From assembly GCA_028829895.1 (NCBI GenBank), contig CM054178.1:90523558-90587557 (forward strand): a stretch of 64,000 bases of DNA, given 5' to 3'. The notes below the pieces were generated by a model that was not told the origin of the DNA, did no database searches, and saw nothing but the letters and a program-made list of their open reading frames with translations. The stretch's first letter is position 1. Each line of letters opens with the position of its first letter. Positions 1 through 11,504 of this stretch are shown here, piece by piece. Source of the DNA: Sinotaia quadrata (lineage: Eukaryota; Mollusca; Gastropoda; Architaenioglossa; Viviparidae). Both the position numbers and the translations under genes were made by a program.

Positions 1-249
1 ATCTGCAATTTCTGCCAAAAAGTATTCTTGTTAACACAACAGTTCTGAAACATAATTCTGCATGTCTTTGAGATAAAATGAAGCATCATGGAATAACTTA
101 ATTAAATATAATTAACCTTATAGGCAAAGTATTCAGTGAACTACTGTTTTTTTTTTACATATGTTGACTTGCTATTTCCACTTACAATTAAATCTTTCAC
201 TTTGACATCGATCATAAATGTTTATTGAATCCAGGACAATTTGATTACG

Positions 250-1030
250 CTGAAATACTTTTTAAAGATTCTTTATATTTCTCAAGCTTATTTGGCCAAA
301 CTGAAATACACTTTACAGAATGTTTATTGTATCTGTGTCAGTTTAACCATGCTAAAATAATAATTTACAGTTTGTTTATTTTATGGCCATTTTGTGTAGT
401 CTGAGTTAATCCTTACAGTCTATTTATATAGGCCAATTTGAGCAAAATGAAATGTCTGTCAAAGTATGTTTACCTTATCTAGGTTAATCTGATCAAAATG
501 AAAAATACTGATTTCAGTATGTTTAGTTATCAAGTCTGTCTAGCCAAACCAGAATGATATATATATAATATATATATATTTATATAGCATGTTGTCTTTA
601 TCTAGGCCATTCTGACCAGAGTGAAATTCACATTATAATATGTTTATTTTTTCCAGCTAATTTGATCAAACTATAGGTCTACCTACAAGTTTGCCTTTAT
701 TGTATTTTATATGCAGTTTTTCTGATAAATATGCAATATGCTATTGAAATCAAAGTACATTTATTATATATTTGAAATATATATACTTTTTGTTTATTTA
801 TTTTTTTACTGGTATGTGATTAAGAATATTTCCTATTCATAACCATATAAATTGATGGATGCTTGTGGTACTTCACTAAAAAGTAAATAGAACTTTATTA
901 CATACTCATTAAGCATCCATTCAGAAATGTCTGTGTTCGTTGTCCCAGGGCCTGTCTGAGATATCCCTTACAGTATGTTCATTGTTCTTAGGTCAGTCTG
1001 AAATATCCATTACATATTCATTGTCCGTAG
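250..1030 (+). repeat. Degenerate ~50-65 bp minisatellite ending at a PEX3 acceptor
   Basis: Repeated pattern TAGGCCAATCTGA...TGAAAT...TTACAGTATGTTTATT occurs about a dozen times with drift (e.g. near 430, 484, 606, 950, 985). The final unit is the real exon junction at 1030/1031: TAG then GCCAATCTGA. Some unit starts therefore look like acceptor sites. No PEX3 exon is seen between 1 and 1030. Confidence 0.7.
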
Positions 1031-1121
1031 GCCAATCTGACGAAGCTGAAGGAAAATCAACCTATCCAAAAGGAAGTTCAAGAACGATATTTGTCTCTCA
1101 TCAGCTATTTTTTGAACCAAG
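1031..1121 (+). CDS. PEX3: PEX3 exon (first in window)
   Basis: Acceptor TTGTCCGTAG, then ANLTKLKENQP and VQERYLSLISYFLNQ; donor GTATTT. It ends with one base of a Gly codon. It corresponds to the vertebrate stretch before 'GDGLTELI'. The acceptor and first ~10 exon bases resemble the unit of the minisatellite directly upstream. Confidence 0.88.
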
Positions 1122-4100
1122 GTATTTCATTCAGACAGCTATATGCTATGATTCACTGATTGTCTGCATATCATAAGATGTAGTTTGACTTTCTTCTTAC
1201 TATAACAATAGTGCTATCACCTCAATATTTCATTCTCTTTTGTTTTTTTGTCATAACAGCATTGCACTTGTGCCATCTAAATATTGTAACCACATAGAAT
1301 TTACCATTATTTAAATATTATAATGAGTTAATAATGCAGCCATATGAGTTTTCCATCATTTAAATATTATAGTGAGGTGATATTGATTCGCTGCATAGTT
1401 TGCCATCACTTAATCAATTAAAGTTTATTTTATATTTGTTAAAAGGTTTGACTGACCTAGCCAGTTTTGTCAAGCAAGCAGCAGCCAGGGAAATTCAGAG
1501 GTTGGTTTAATGATAATTTATTTTATAATTGACTATATTAAGGGAGCAATTTTTTTGTATTATACTATTTATTATGGTCTGCTGTTGATATTTTTGAATA
1601 GTTAAATTTATGTAGAATCAATATATATTTCTTATGCAGCAGAAATGCATCATTGGAAAGCTTTTGTTTTCTTTATAAATATCCTAAGATTTAGGGTTTA
1701 ATTGCATAAGTTACAAAATAATAATTTATTATACTTATTTTGTTATTTATAATTAAATTGGTGGTGGTGGTGGTCGGGTCTGACTCTTCTTTTGCCACAG
1801 CTATCAACATTGGTTCCTGTTTATTTTTATAATGATATTTGAGCTTTTTAAAAATAAATTTTGAGCTTCTAGCTTTAATTTTGAACGGACTTTATTTAAC
1901 CATTTCTGCTAAAGTATACAATATTTTAAAATTGTATGAATCGTTCTCTCTCACTGTAAAAGTAGATAATAAAATATTCTATAGATATATTTTTAAAATG
2001 TATCTGTAATATCATATCAGTCATATCCATTTATTAGTTTTCAGTTTTTGCTTCCTGTTGCACTTTGTAACAGAATATTTACTAGATGTCTTCAGTTAAT
2101 ATTCCTCCCTCCTAATTTTTGCTTAGTTTGTTTGCAAATAAAGTTACTTCTTTATTGACAAAGCAAAGGAGAGTCAGTATAGAATAGTTTTTGATTTATT
2201 TGTTTGTTTCATTACAAAATGTTCTTGGAATCCGAAGTGCTTTAGTGTTAAGCTTGATTGCTATGGATAAGTTATGACTTCTTTCATCCATGAAATCATC
2301 TAACATTAGCAGACATTAAATCAAATAATTTTACTAAAATCTTATAAAGGTTGGACTAGTACTGTCGGTGTAGGTGAGAGTGTTTAGTGGAAGTATTGAC
2401 TGGATATCTGTTTAAAGGGAAGTAACCTAGTTGTTAATGTCCATCATCAATCAGCATTGTAAATGTGCCTCTGTTGCTGAAATCGAATTGTACAACACAA
2501 AATACATTAAACATACATAAATATTCATAATCACAATAATTCATGTTTTGCAGATTGACTCTTTGTCATCACTATACCGGACTTAAATGTATTTTTATCA
2601 TATTCATTCACAAGAATTAAAATTAATTTTAACAGTAGTAAATTACCAGACAGTGGAAATTATCTAAGCATACTGATCTAAATGGGTAATATATTGTCAA
2701 TATGAAAATACAATGTTAATTGTTATTTTCACTTGTGTTTTAATGAAGAATAAAATATTAATATTTGATTTAAAAAAAATATTTTTACAAGTTAGTTTCA
2801 ATTGATTCTTAAAATATTCTTTTTAATATTTGTAATTCAAATTTTTATTACAGTATTTCATTGAAGGAGCTGATGACTATTGACTATGTTCAGACTGTGA
2901 TCAACTCTATTCGTGAACGTGTGGAGTGTGGAGCGACAGAACTTAATCATGAACCTGCCACTCTTCCTTTGTGTCAGTATCTCTTACCAGGAGAACAAGT
3001 TCCAGGCATTGTAAGTTCAGTAATTCATTTCTAACTTTCTTCAGCCATTTACATACAGGTTTAATGGGTAGTTAGTTGTTCTATGGGTTCAGAGAAACGG
3101 GCATTTCAGAATGAATCATTTACTGGTGTGAAGATTCTCTCACTGAAGCTAACATTTCAAGCTTTGAAGTATCAGTGAAAAAATGTCATTTCAGAAATTA
3201 AAATTTAAAGTCTAAATTTGCATTATGTATTTAGAACTAAAATACTCACAGATTTGTGTAACAAGTGCATTGCATATAGGTTTTATTTATAGTAGAGGAG
3301 GCATGGGTTGCGGTACATTCACAGTATAGCCTGGGAGCACTTTTGATTTTTGTAACCATAATTTTGTGGTTCTGCTAAATATATGAGTACACTAGGAACA
3401 GTTGCAATGCATTGTGAATTAGCAGAGTACCTTTACAAAATTTTAAATAGTTTTTCTTTTAAATTTATATTTTAAAATAGTTTAGATTTTGCAATTGCAT
3501 AATAATTGATATTTTACACATACATTTTGCATCATCTGAATGGCTTATTTGGCTAGGAGGTGCAAACATCAGAAGAATTATTTGATAAATTGGTGAAAGG
3601 AACACGAGACATTTTGGAAAGGTATGTATCTAAAAGATAGTTTCTAAAAATTAAAGAATAAGCACATTTTAAAAATAAATATTTAATGACTATTTTCCAG
3701 AGGGTATAAAACTGGGAGTTAAATAAATATTTTAATGACTGTTTAGCTGAGGATATTATAAAACTGGAAGTAAATAAATGTTTAACGACTGTTTCACTAA
3801 AGTTATTATAAAACTGCAAGTAAAATAAGTATTTAATGACTCTTTTATTGGGGATATTATAAAATTGCAAGTAAAATAAGTATTTAATTACTGTTTTATT
3901 GAGGATATTATAAAACTGCAAGTAAAATAAGTATTTAATTACAGTTTTATTGAGGGGCATTTCTAGACTCATGAAATTTGGATAATGAGAAAGGGAGTCA
4001 ATGTTATTATTTATTTATATGTACAATAAAATTTCAAATGGCTTTCTATTCTCCATAGGTAAAAATAGCATATCTTTAGTATTAATATTTACTGAAACAT

Positions 4101-7100
4101 TAATCCTAAATTAAATTATTTTTAGGGATGCCATAAGTTAAAATTGTTTGAATTTTTGGCTGTATTAAATATGTATAATACAGTTGTTTCATCACTCTTA
4201 ATGACTTGGATTTCAATAGCAAAAATAATGTGAAACAAATATTTATTGGTTACCTTTTATTTAGGCAGTGTTTTAGCACCAAAATTTAAAATAACAAAAT
4301 AGTTTCCTTCTTGAATGTATGTGTTTGTTTCTTGACTGATGATGTGTTAGTGATTCATAATAATGACCATTTGCCAACTTATAATAACTTCTGTTTGTTT
4401 ACAAGTTGTAATTTAAATGTGCATTGTCATATAGCAGTATATATGTTTTAACTTATTTTTTATAGTGCAGATTTCCATCTGGTGCTGCAGGAGAGTCTGG
4501 ATAGAGGATTTTCACGTTTTATGGACACGCTAGCTGATCACTATAGACAAAAAATGGACACTCGTAACCCACCAATGGGGTAATGTCAGCATTTAAAAAA
4601 AAATGAATAGATGTATTCGGTCAGAAGTGAGGGCCTTTAACTTAAAATATTCAATATTGAAGATATTAATAGGATAATTTGATGCCTATCAAATACTAAT
4701 CTGTAATCTTTGTGTAAGACTGTGCACATTTTCACTCTCAACATGCAAGTGTAAATCTTTTGTTATAGATTACAAAATTTTTTGTGATGAAAGTCTTCTT
4801 TAGGTACTGATACATTCTCCAGGCTGGAAAATGGCACATCCTGTAAAATATATATTCTTTTTGCCACAGTTGAATTCTGCAGGTGACATATGTTCTTTGG
4901 CCATTTGTTGAATGTTCACTAAAGACTGAAAATTGTCTGTAACATAATTGTTTTTATTGGCCACATTCTCTAAAGTCTGAAGATGGAAATTACCTGTTGC
5001 ATACATTGTCTACATAGGCCACTTGTGAATATAGTCTAAAAGATGGAAATCATATACAACATATGTTGTCATGTTTGGCCACTGATAACATTCTCTATTC
5101 TGATAGGAAAAAATCAACTGTATGTATGTCTTCTTTGACCATTTATGCTATAGTCTTTTAGTATAGGAAAAAATCATCTGTATGTATGTCTTCTTTGACC
5201 ATTTATGCTATAGTCTTTTAGTATAGGAAAAAATCATCTGTATGTATGTCTTCTTTGACCATTTATGCTATAGTCTTTTAGTGTGAAACATAACACATTA
5301 AAAAAAATTTTTTTACTCGAAGCATTTTTGGGGTCATACGCAGTTATGTTCTCTAGGCTGAAACACATGTCAAAATAATATAATTCTTGGCCATTTATAG
5401 ATGCATTCATTTTCTAAGCTGAACTGTGGTAAAATTCACACCCGTAAATTCTTTTTCATCCAGTATCTGTATTCTCCAGACTGATCCATTTAGTCATCTG
5501 TAAAACATGTAATTTTGGGGGGCCACACATATTCTCTGTTGAGATGCTTGTTTTATATTGCAAATGAGGTGATTTTTATACTGCACTTTGAGGCGGTATC
5601 TCACAATCTTTTGAAAGTTAGTTAAATATCAGAAAAGGTTTAAACTGTTTGTTTTGCAGCCTTCATGAAGTTACTATACCATGCGCTAAGTTGTTGCCAA
5701 TTGCTGACAGCACAATTACCAAAATGCTCTGTGATGCACCAAACTCTTTTGTACAGGTATTGTATTTGTTATCATTCAAGCATCTCAAACTTTGGAAGTG
5801 CTTTAACTGTATGAGTTGTGAGCATTATAAACTCATTAATGTTGTCTTTTTTACAATCAAAGAATGTGCATCAATGACAATTTTTCAGGCACTTACCACT
5901 CACAGACCACTCATTTCAACACACAAAATATACAGTCAAGTCCGGATATGTCGAGGGCCTAGGGGTTTGCCAAAAAGTGTCGAGATAACTAAAGATCGAG
6001 ATTACAGAAAACCAATATGGCGGCAATATATTACAGTACTATAACATGCGCTTGACATTTCTTTATGTACATGATGTGTGTTAATGAATGAGAATGTACA
6101 TGCACGAGTTTGGTGATTTTTTACATAACAGCGTTGCCGCAATTTGTTTGATGACGCGATCGGCATGCTATAAAAATGTACATACATGTACGTGTTTGCT
6201 AACAACAAAAGGTTTATGTACACGCGGTTAATATGGTTTCTTTACAAAGTCTAAACTGCTTTGTTGCTTTTTGCCTTTAACATTCTACTTGAAAACAAAT
6301 GCTTCAATATTACATATAACGTGCTTGAAATTTCTTTATGTACATGATGTGCGTTAATGAATGAGAATGTACAATGTACATGCACGTGTTTGGTGATTTT
6401 TTACACAACAGCGTTGCCGCAATTTGTTTGATGACGTGATCGGCATGCTATAAAAATGTACATACATGTACATATAACGTGCTTGAAATTTCTTTATGTA
6501 CATGATGTGCGTTAATAAATGAGAATATACATGCACATGTTTTTGATTATTTAACAGAACAGCGTTGCCGCGATTTGTTTGATGACGCGATCGGCTTGTT
6601 TTAAAATGTACATGTACATTGTTTGCTAACAAGAAAAGGCTTATGTGCACCAACTAACAGCAGAGATTTACCAGAACATGTATACAATAAAAACGTACAA
6701 ACCTTTCATTATATTCTCCAACATTGCAAACACAAAGATTGCTCACAAAATCAAAAAAATGTGCAGGGTGTCAAAGTTCGTACAGTATTTACAAAAAGCT
6801 AACCAGTATCAAAATTAAATTCGCGAGTCATTTTGTATGTGTGTGTGTGTCTGTCTGTGTGTGTGTGTGTGTTTCACTCACACACATCAAAAGCCGCAAT
6901 AGACCTTTCATCTTCATGATGTTCTCGTCTTGATTTGCTTCTTGCCTCCCGGTGCGTCTAAGGTGGAGGGCAGGAGGAAGGGGGTAAAACAGATCGCACC
7001 TATTAGGCGCACACCCTCAACAGCTCTCCGTCAGTGGGGGAGGGGGAGGGGGCCGAAGCCGCCTCTGAAAATATCCTACAAGCGGACAAGCGGTTACTTC

Positions 7101-8391
7101 AAAAGTGGGCTAACATAAGTTCTGAACCAGTTGAAGGGCAACAGTGTGCCTATTTTGCCCGTGGCAAACACCGCGCCCAATTAAGAAAACAATACCCTTC
7201 TTAAGTTTAAGCTGCAGTTTTTAACAAGACATGGTCATTTATTGTTAGTGATTAGTCAGCAGTAGGGTCGAGATAACCAACTTAAGTGGCGATTTTGGCA
7301 CTCTTTTGTGCCCGAGATACTAGGGTTCGGCAACATAAAAGAATCGACGTAACCGATGAGAAAATGCTAAGACAAAGAGGGAATTTGGCGGTTCCACTTC
7401 AAAAATGTCGACTTACTAGGGTTGGCAAGTTAACCGAGGCCGAAATAAGTGGACTCGACTGTATATATATTTCAAATATTTTTTGTCTTTTTAAATAAAA
7501 ACTACTTAATAATTAGACAAGGATCTAACTTTGAATTGAAATTATTGATGTTATTCAATATTTTATTTATTTAACATTTTCTTCAATGTGCTAATAAAGA
7601 CCATAATGAGAAATCATTCAGTACCTTGCTGAAGACCATTATGTAGACCAAACTTTCATTTAATAAAATGTGACCTGCTCTTGAAAATGAATCCTGAGGC
7701 AGATTTCAGCACTTTTGGCTTAATGTCACTTTTGAATTTGTCACCATTTCCGTTTAAGTTGGTAGAAGAATCATAGGACTGACTTCAAATCCAGGAAGTT
7801 ACAAGCATTTGAAGTCAGTGAGTGTAATGGAAGCCATTTAAAAAAAAATCATACATTTAAATTTGGTAACAAAATCTGACAGTTTTTCTTAGCTTATGGC
7901 CAAATTCATCATCAGAATCCGTGTCATTGTTTTTTCCCCCCCCCCACCAAGGGTAAATGCAGCACTAAGGACTTTCGTTATAATAAGAGATCTTTTCTTT
8001 TGCTTACCAAACTTTATGTACAAGAGTGAGATCTGGCGAAAAGTCAGATCGACATTTAATAAAAAAGACCCCTTGATAAACATTTTTTAGGCATTTATCT
8101 CATCTTTAGTGAGTTTGAATTCATTTTACCAGATTAAGTAAAACACATCAGAAACCAGCAGATAATCTTTTTCTTTTCTTTAGAGAAGAAAAGGGAGGTC
8201 ACTCATTTTACTGTTCTTTCTTTCATTTTTTTGTTGTTTTAAAACTCAAAATATGAATAGATGTACACTTCATACAAGAAGTTAAAGCATTTTCTATCTT
8301 ATAGGAATTGTTGTTGTTGGAGCAAATGAAAAATCTGGCAGCTAACATCTATGAAGCATTCAGTCAAGAACAGCCCACTCCTGAAGAATGA
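1031..8391 (+). CDS. PEX3: PEX3, peroxisomal biogenesis factor 3 (3' part, 7 exons)
   Basis: Joined exons 1031-1121, 1446-1500, 2854-3010, 3557-3621, 4466-4579, 5660-5756 and 8305-8391 give 666 nt in one frame: 221 residues plus TGA. All introns are GT-AG and phases match at every joint. The product reads as the C-terminal ~60% of PEX3 (about 370 residues in vertebrates): ERYLSLISYFLNQGLTDLA, then DILESADFHLVLQESLDRGF, RGFSRFMDTLADHYR, PCAKLLPIADSTI, and the ending NIYEAFSQEQPTPEE, each collinear with vertebrate PEX3. PEX3 is the peroxisomal membrane anchor that docks PEX19 carrying membrane-protein cargo. Its N-terminal targeting/membrane segment and the main PEX19 groove are encoded upstream, outside the window. 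The last intron (5757-8304) carries a pogo-like transposon; three introns carry minisatellites. Identification is from memory of the family; the exon structure is seen directly. Confidence 0.93.
1446..1500 (+). CDS. PEX3: PEX3 exon (second in window)
   Basis: Acceptor TTAAAAG, donor GTTGGT. Encodes GLTDLASFVKQAAAREIQ plus two bases of Ser, matching the vertebrate helix after the glycine. Short (55 nt), and both phases fit its neighbours. Confidence 0.88.
2854..3010 (+). CDS. PEX3: PEX3 exon (third in window)
   Basis: Acceptor TTTTTATTACAG, donor GTAAGT. Encodes SISLKELMTIDYVQTVINS, then a Cys-containing loop and LPLCQYLLPGEQVPGI, parallel to the vertebrate 'PLLCHYMMPDEE' region. Ends in phase 0. 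Confidence 0.92.
3557..3621 (+). CDS. PEX3: PEX3 exon (fourth in window)
   Basis: Acceptor TTGGCTAG, donor GTATGT. Encodes EVQTSEELFDKLVKGTRDIL plus E and two bases of Ser, aligning with the vertebrate 'LLNETRDMLES' helix. A minisatellite begins about 65 bases downstream. Confidence 0.9.
3685..3965 (+). repeat. ~60-bp minisatellite in a PEX3 intron
   Basis: Five units with the core TATTATAAAACTGCAAGTAA and TATTTAATGACTGTTT; the last two are nearly identical. The array is open on the minus strand (3553-3972) only because its repeat is in frame; it is not a gene. Confidence 0.85.
4466..4579 (+). CDS. PEX3: PEX3 exon (fifth in window)
   Basis: Acceptor TTTTTTATAG, donor GTAATG. Encodes ADFHLVLQESLDRGFSRFMD and the following TLADHYRQKMDTRNPPMG; the core RGFSR(F/L)(M/L)D is among the most conserved PEX3 motifs. 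Confidence 0.93.
4790..5560 (+). repeat. ~60-65 bp minisatellite in a PEX3 intron
   Basis: About eleven units of the form (T)GGCCA...TATAGTCT...GGAAA...ATGTATGT. Units between about 5109 and 5285 are near-exact 60-bp copies (core TTCTTTGACCATTTATGCTA), while the outer ones have drifted. Confidence 0.85.
5660..5756 (+). CDS. PEX3: PEX3 exon (sixth in window)
   Basis: Acceptor GTTTTGCAG, donor GTATTG. Encodes LHEVTIPCAKLLPIADSTI and TKMLCDAPNSFVQ, matching the vertebrate 'SLPLAKIIPIVNGQI...FIQ' segment. Phase 0 at its end. Confidence 0.93.
6035..6640. repeat. Three large tandem units inside the pogo-like element
   Basis: Units beginning near 6047, 6318 and 6476 share TTTCTTTATGTACATGATGT, AACAGCGTTGCCGC and TTTGTTTGATGACG; the spacing is unequal. 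Part of the transposon interior. Confidence 0.75.
6837..6875. repeat. TG microsatellite
   Basis: Interrupted TG run (TGTGTGTGTGTGTCTGTCTG...) inside the pogo-like element. Confidence 0.9.
8305..8391 (+). CDS. PEX3: PEX3 terminal exon with stop codon
   Basis: Acceptor ATCTTATAG. Encodes ELLLLEQMKNLAANIYEAFS, then QEQPTPEE and TGA at 8389-8391. Vertebrate PEX3 ends 'LLTMEQVKDFAANVYEAFS...'. The end of the coding sequence and the start of the 3' UTR are tandemly duplicated. Confidence 0.94.
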   Translation, partial: ELLLLEQMKNLAANIYEAFSQEQPTPEE

Positions 8392-8455
8392 ACACCCCTC
8401 AAGTTACCCATAACAGTCCACTCCTGAAGAATGAACACCTGTCAAGTTACCTAAG
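8371..8455 (+). repeat. 43-bp tandem duplication across the PEX3 stop codon
   Basis: Two near-identical units start at 8371 and 8414. Both contain CCACTCCTGAAGAATGAACA and CAAGTTACC. The first carries the real last codons and TGA; the second lies wholly in the 3' UTR and repeats the coding tail and stop as untranslated sequence. Confidence 0.85.
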
Positions 8456-8800
8456 TATAAATACTTGTCAGTGTGCAAAAGGAACTGAGATAAAGGAGAT
8501 GCCAATGATTGCTGATAATCTGATCATGATTTAGCTCTGCATAACATGGGATTTGATGTCGATAATGTGATCATGTTTTTTTGATAATTTGATCTTGATT
8601 TTAACTCTGCAAAACATATTAGATCTTGTACAAAAAACTATTTTTAATAACTCTGACATCTTTTGCCATCACTTTATTTTAACATTCATATGTTTATTAT
8701 AAAATGGACATGCCTTATGAAATAACATAAATGGTGATTGGTGATTGAATGGTGATTATAATCAGTATTACTTTTAATAAAAGATGTTTATCACTGATTT
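8392..8800 (+). terminator. Likely PEX3 3' UTR and polyadenylation signal
   Basis: AT-rich sequence after the TGA with no further long frame. AATAAA at 8776-8781 is a plausible poly(A) signal about 390 bases after the stop; another occurs near 8976. The true cleavage site cannot be seen from sequence alone. Confidence 0.45.
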
Positions 8801-11500
8801 TAATTTCATATTCTTTCATAATGTGACATTTTTAGAACTAAAATTGATTTGTACATTTTGAATTTAAAAACATCTTTTATATTTTATTTTTGCCACAGTG
8901 AAGAAAACATTCTCTTATGGTGACACCAATAGACAATGTATGAAATTACAAGTTAAAGTTTTAAGAGTTTGCTTAAAAATAAAGAACTTTTAAAATTGAA
9001 ATGCTTGCTCAGAAATATAGCTCTTTGCTCTTCCAGAAAATGTGGTCTAACATCATGGTGAATCAGTAAGTGAGCTTTTTCAGAATTTTTGGAATGAATA
9101 TGGCTTGAGGAAGGGCTTATTTACCAGAAGCCACTCAATTAACTGATAAAGCACCCACAGTATATTCATTTTGATCCAGGGAGACACGAATGCTAATCAA
9201 TGAATAATCCATCTTGTGACAAAGATATATATGCAGTCTGTCCAAACAAAGACAGATTGCTTGAAAAAATGATAGGCAGAAAGGAGAGGAAGAGTTCTGT
9301 CTGTTATCACATTCTGTCTTCCTAAAATATTTTTGTTGTTGCTTCTGCTGCTGTTTCTATCTGAGCACAATAGTAAAATCTATCTCACTAGTTGGCAAAG
9401 ATCAATCAGTTAGATTCTTCCCTGCCATGGAATTATTTTAAAGTGTCATAATTTGTTTGAAATGATATTTTCCCATGTCCTGAGGACATGGGCCATAAAG
9501 TTGGGAAGTTGTACCATCGCCCGTCGGCTTTCATTATTTAAGGATTAGGGGTAGGAGAGACACTTCTACTTCCAGCTGCTCTTTGTCTGCCCATTGTACA
9601 TTTGAGTCTCTTAGGTCTGAGATGAAACCTCCCTTAAACGTATCTGAACCAGGCTTGTATGTTGTCTGCAGGTACCCTGTTAGGTACTGGTTTCTCTGTG
9701 AGGAGATTGAGAAATTAAATCAAAAGGCCTATACATATGATTAGAAAAATCTATTTGTCCATGCTGTTGCTTTCCTTGCTAAATAACCCCCAACTGGGGC
9801 ATGGTAGCTTGGCCTGGGTAGGGTTGAGTGCTTTTATCCCCTGATCTACATTTATGATCATCACACAAAAGTTGTTTCTTCTTAGGCGATTTTTGTGTCT
9901 AGAATGAATGAACCTCATGGCATCTGGTTGTCTAATGACTAGATAAAGGAGAACACATTTGATGAAGTTTCTTTGCTACCTGTGCCACCATGCCATCTTT
10001 TCAGTACCGAACTGTCTTTGATCACTACACCATCATATTTCTTTTCAGCACCAGTTGGCATGACAACCAAGCTGACTTTGACCACCATGCCATCATATTT
10101 TTTTCCAGCACCAGTTCCCAAGCTGACTTTGACCAAAGATGGTGATAGTAATTAAGCAGAGCTGGTGTTTGTGCTAACAACAATTAGTATTTGCTGTATT
10201 GGTAACAATCACTGCACACTTGCAGCTCTCTGTTGATAAAAAATACCAATTCCTACTCAAGACACCAACATTATTAGTTGGTGATAGAAAGTTTTGCAGT
10301 AAAGCTTGCTTGTTGAAGTAATGTGGTAAAAAAAATCAGATTAGTAAGAGATTCCCTTGCACTCAGTAGCTATTCTTGTACTTGAGGTTAAATGGGTCAG
10401 TATAATCCCACTGTTGTCTGTTAAAGGATCAAATTATATGGTTAGAAGTAACACTTCAGTCACTAAAATTAATTGTAGAATTTGACAGCATATTTAAGTA
10501 AATTGTGATGAAGCAGATCTGCAAGACTGCCAAGAGTTCTTGCTACTTTTAACAATAACAATCTCAATAATCCATTCTTGGTAAAATGAAGCACACTGTA
10601 CTAAAAAAGACAGTGATAGTTTAGACTGTCAATCTTTTGTCATTATTTGAAATGGCAATCTTAAACATGTCTCTAGTTTGGGTGGTTTGTTGCTTTTAAA
10701 GACTTTTTTGTGAAATGCCTTTACCCTTTTGTACTATGAATTTCCAGAATGTTCAATTTTCAACCCGGAGTTCCCTGGGTTCATAATTTCAAATACTTTA
10801 ATGTTTTTAACTTTGTAATAAAATTTAAAATAAAGCATATTTTTTGTTATGAATAAATTTAATTTTAAATTTGTTGTCATTTTGCTTTTATTTCTGATAC
10901 TGTACTTTAGCATGCTATTCATGCCAACAGTTTGTACTGGCTGTCCAATACAAAAAGATGCTTGGCAGTAGTTGCACTGAAAAACATTTTTATCTCTTTT
11001 TGTCGTATCTTTATCACTGACCTTTGGGTTCTGAGCTCATTTTAAAAAATATTTTTCACACACATATCTGTTGTTCATTGTGGCATGAGTTGCCTTTCAA
11101 TTTCATGAGGTCCATCATTCTGAAACGATATTTGTAAATGGGTATTTGATTGCCATTAGCCAGGTTGTATGCCATTTTACAAATTCAAAAGGAGGATTAT
11201 GTGGTTTTATGTATCCCATTATATCACAAGAATTAATTATATATACACCACATGAACAATTTGATGTATATCACAAGCCATCTTGACCATTTATAGTAGC
11301 ACTGACATATTTACAACTGAGTCATCCAATCATTGTTGTCTATCTTCCCTAAAGGCATTATATGATTTGGTGCCTTTGGATAGGCAGCAGGCATTCCTCT
11401 GTACTCACACCATCATACCACTGTACAACAGTTAGTGGAGCACTGATGTGCATGGAAGTAGCACAGTATACGAACTGCTTGTCTATGCATACAGTGGCTG
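8801..11500. other. Intergenic flank downstream of PEX3
   Basis: No coding exon recognised. 9480-9860 is less AT-rich than its surroundings (palindromic CATGTCCTGAGGACATG near 9474, then a CTGTTAGGTACTGG stretch) and looks like an old interspersed repeat that I cannot name. 9990-10135 holds a partial duplication (GCACCAGTT, AAGCTGACTTTGACCA), which explains small open frames on both strands there. Confidence 0.5.
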
Positions 11501-11504
11501 ACAC

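Larger units (their letters stand above)
5933..7461. mobile_element. Non-autonomous pogo/Tigger-like DNA transposon
   Basis: Imperfect terminal inverted repeats: left CAGTCAAGTCC, right (read inward) CAGTCGAGTCC. The element is flanked by TA (5931-5932 and 7462-7463), the target duplication of the Tc1/mariner superfamily. Subterminal motifs TCGAGATAAC (near 5983 and 7268) are typical of pogo/Tigger-like ends. There is no transposase frame in the 1529 bp, and the interior holds a ~150-bp tandem repeat and a TG tract. It sits in the last PEX3 intron. Superfamily assignment is from end structure only. Confidence 0.75.

Noticed and set aside
1..1030. Search for the preceding PEX3 exon
   Set aside because: No frame resembling the vertebrate 'NIIGGYIYLDN' segment was seen; it must lie upstream of the window.
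3553..3972. 139-codon minus-strand frame
   Set aside because: It spans a PEX3 intron array and an exon antisense; the open frame comes from the array.
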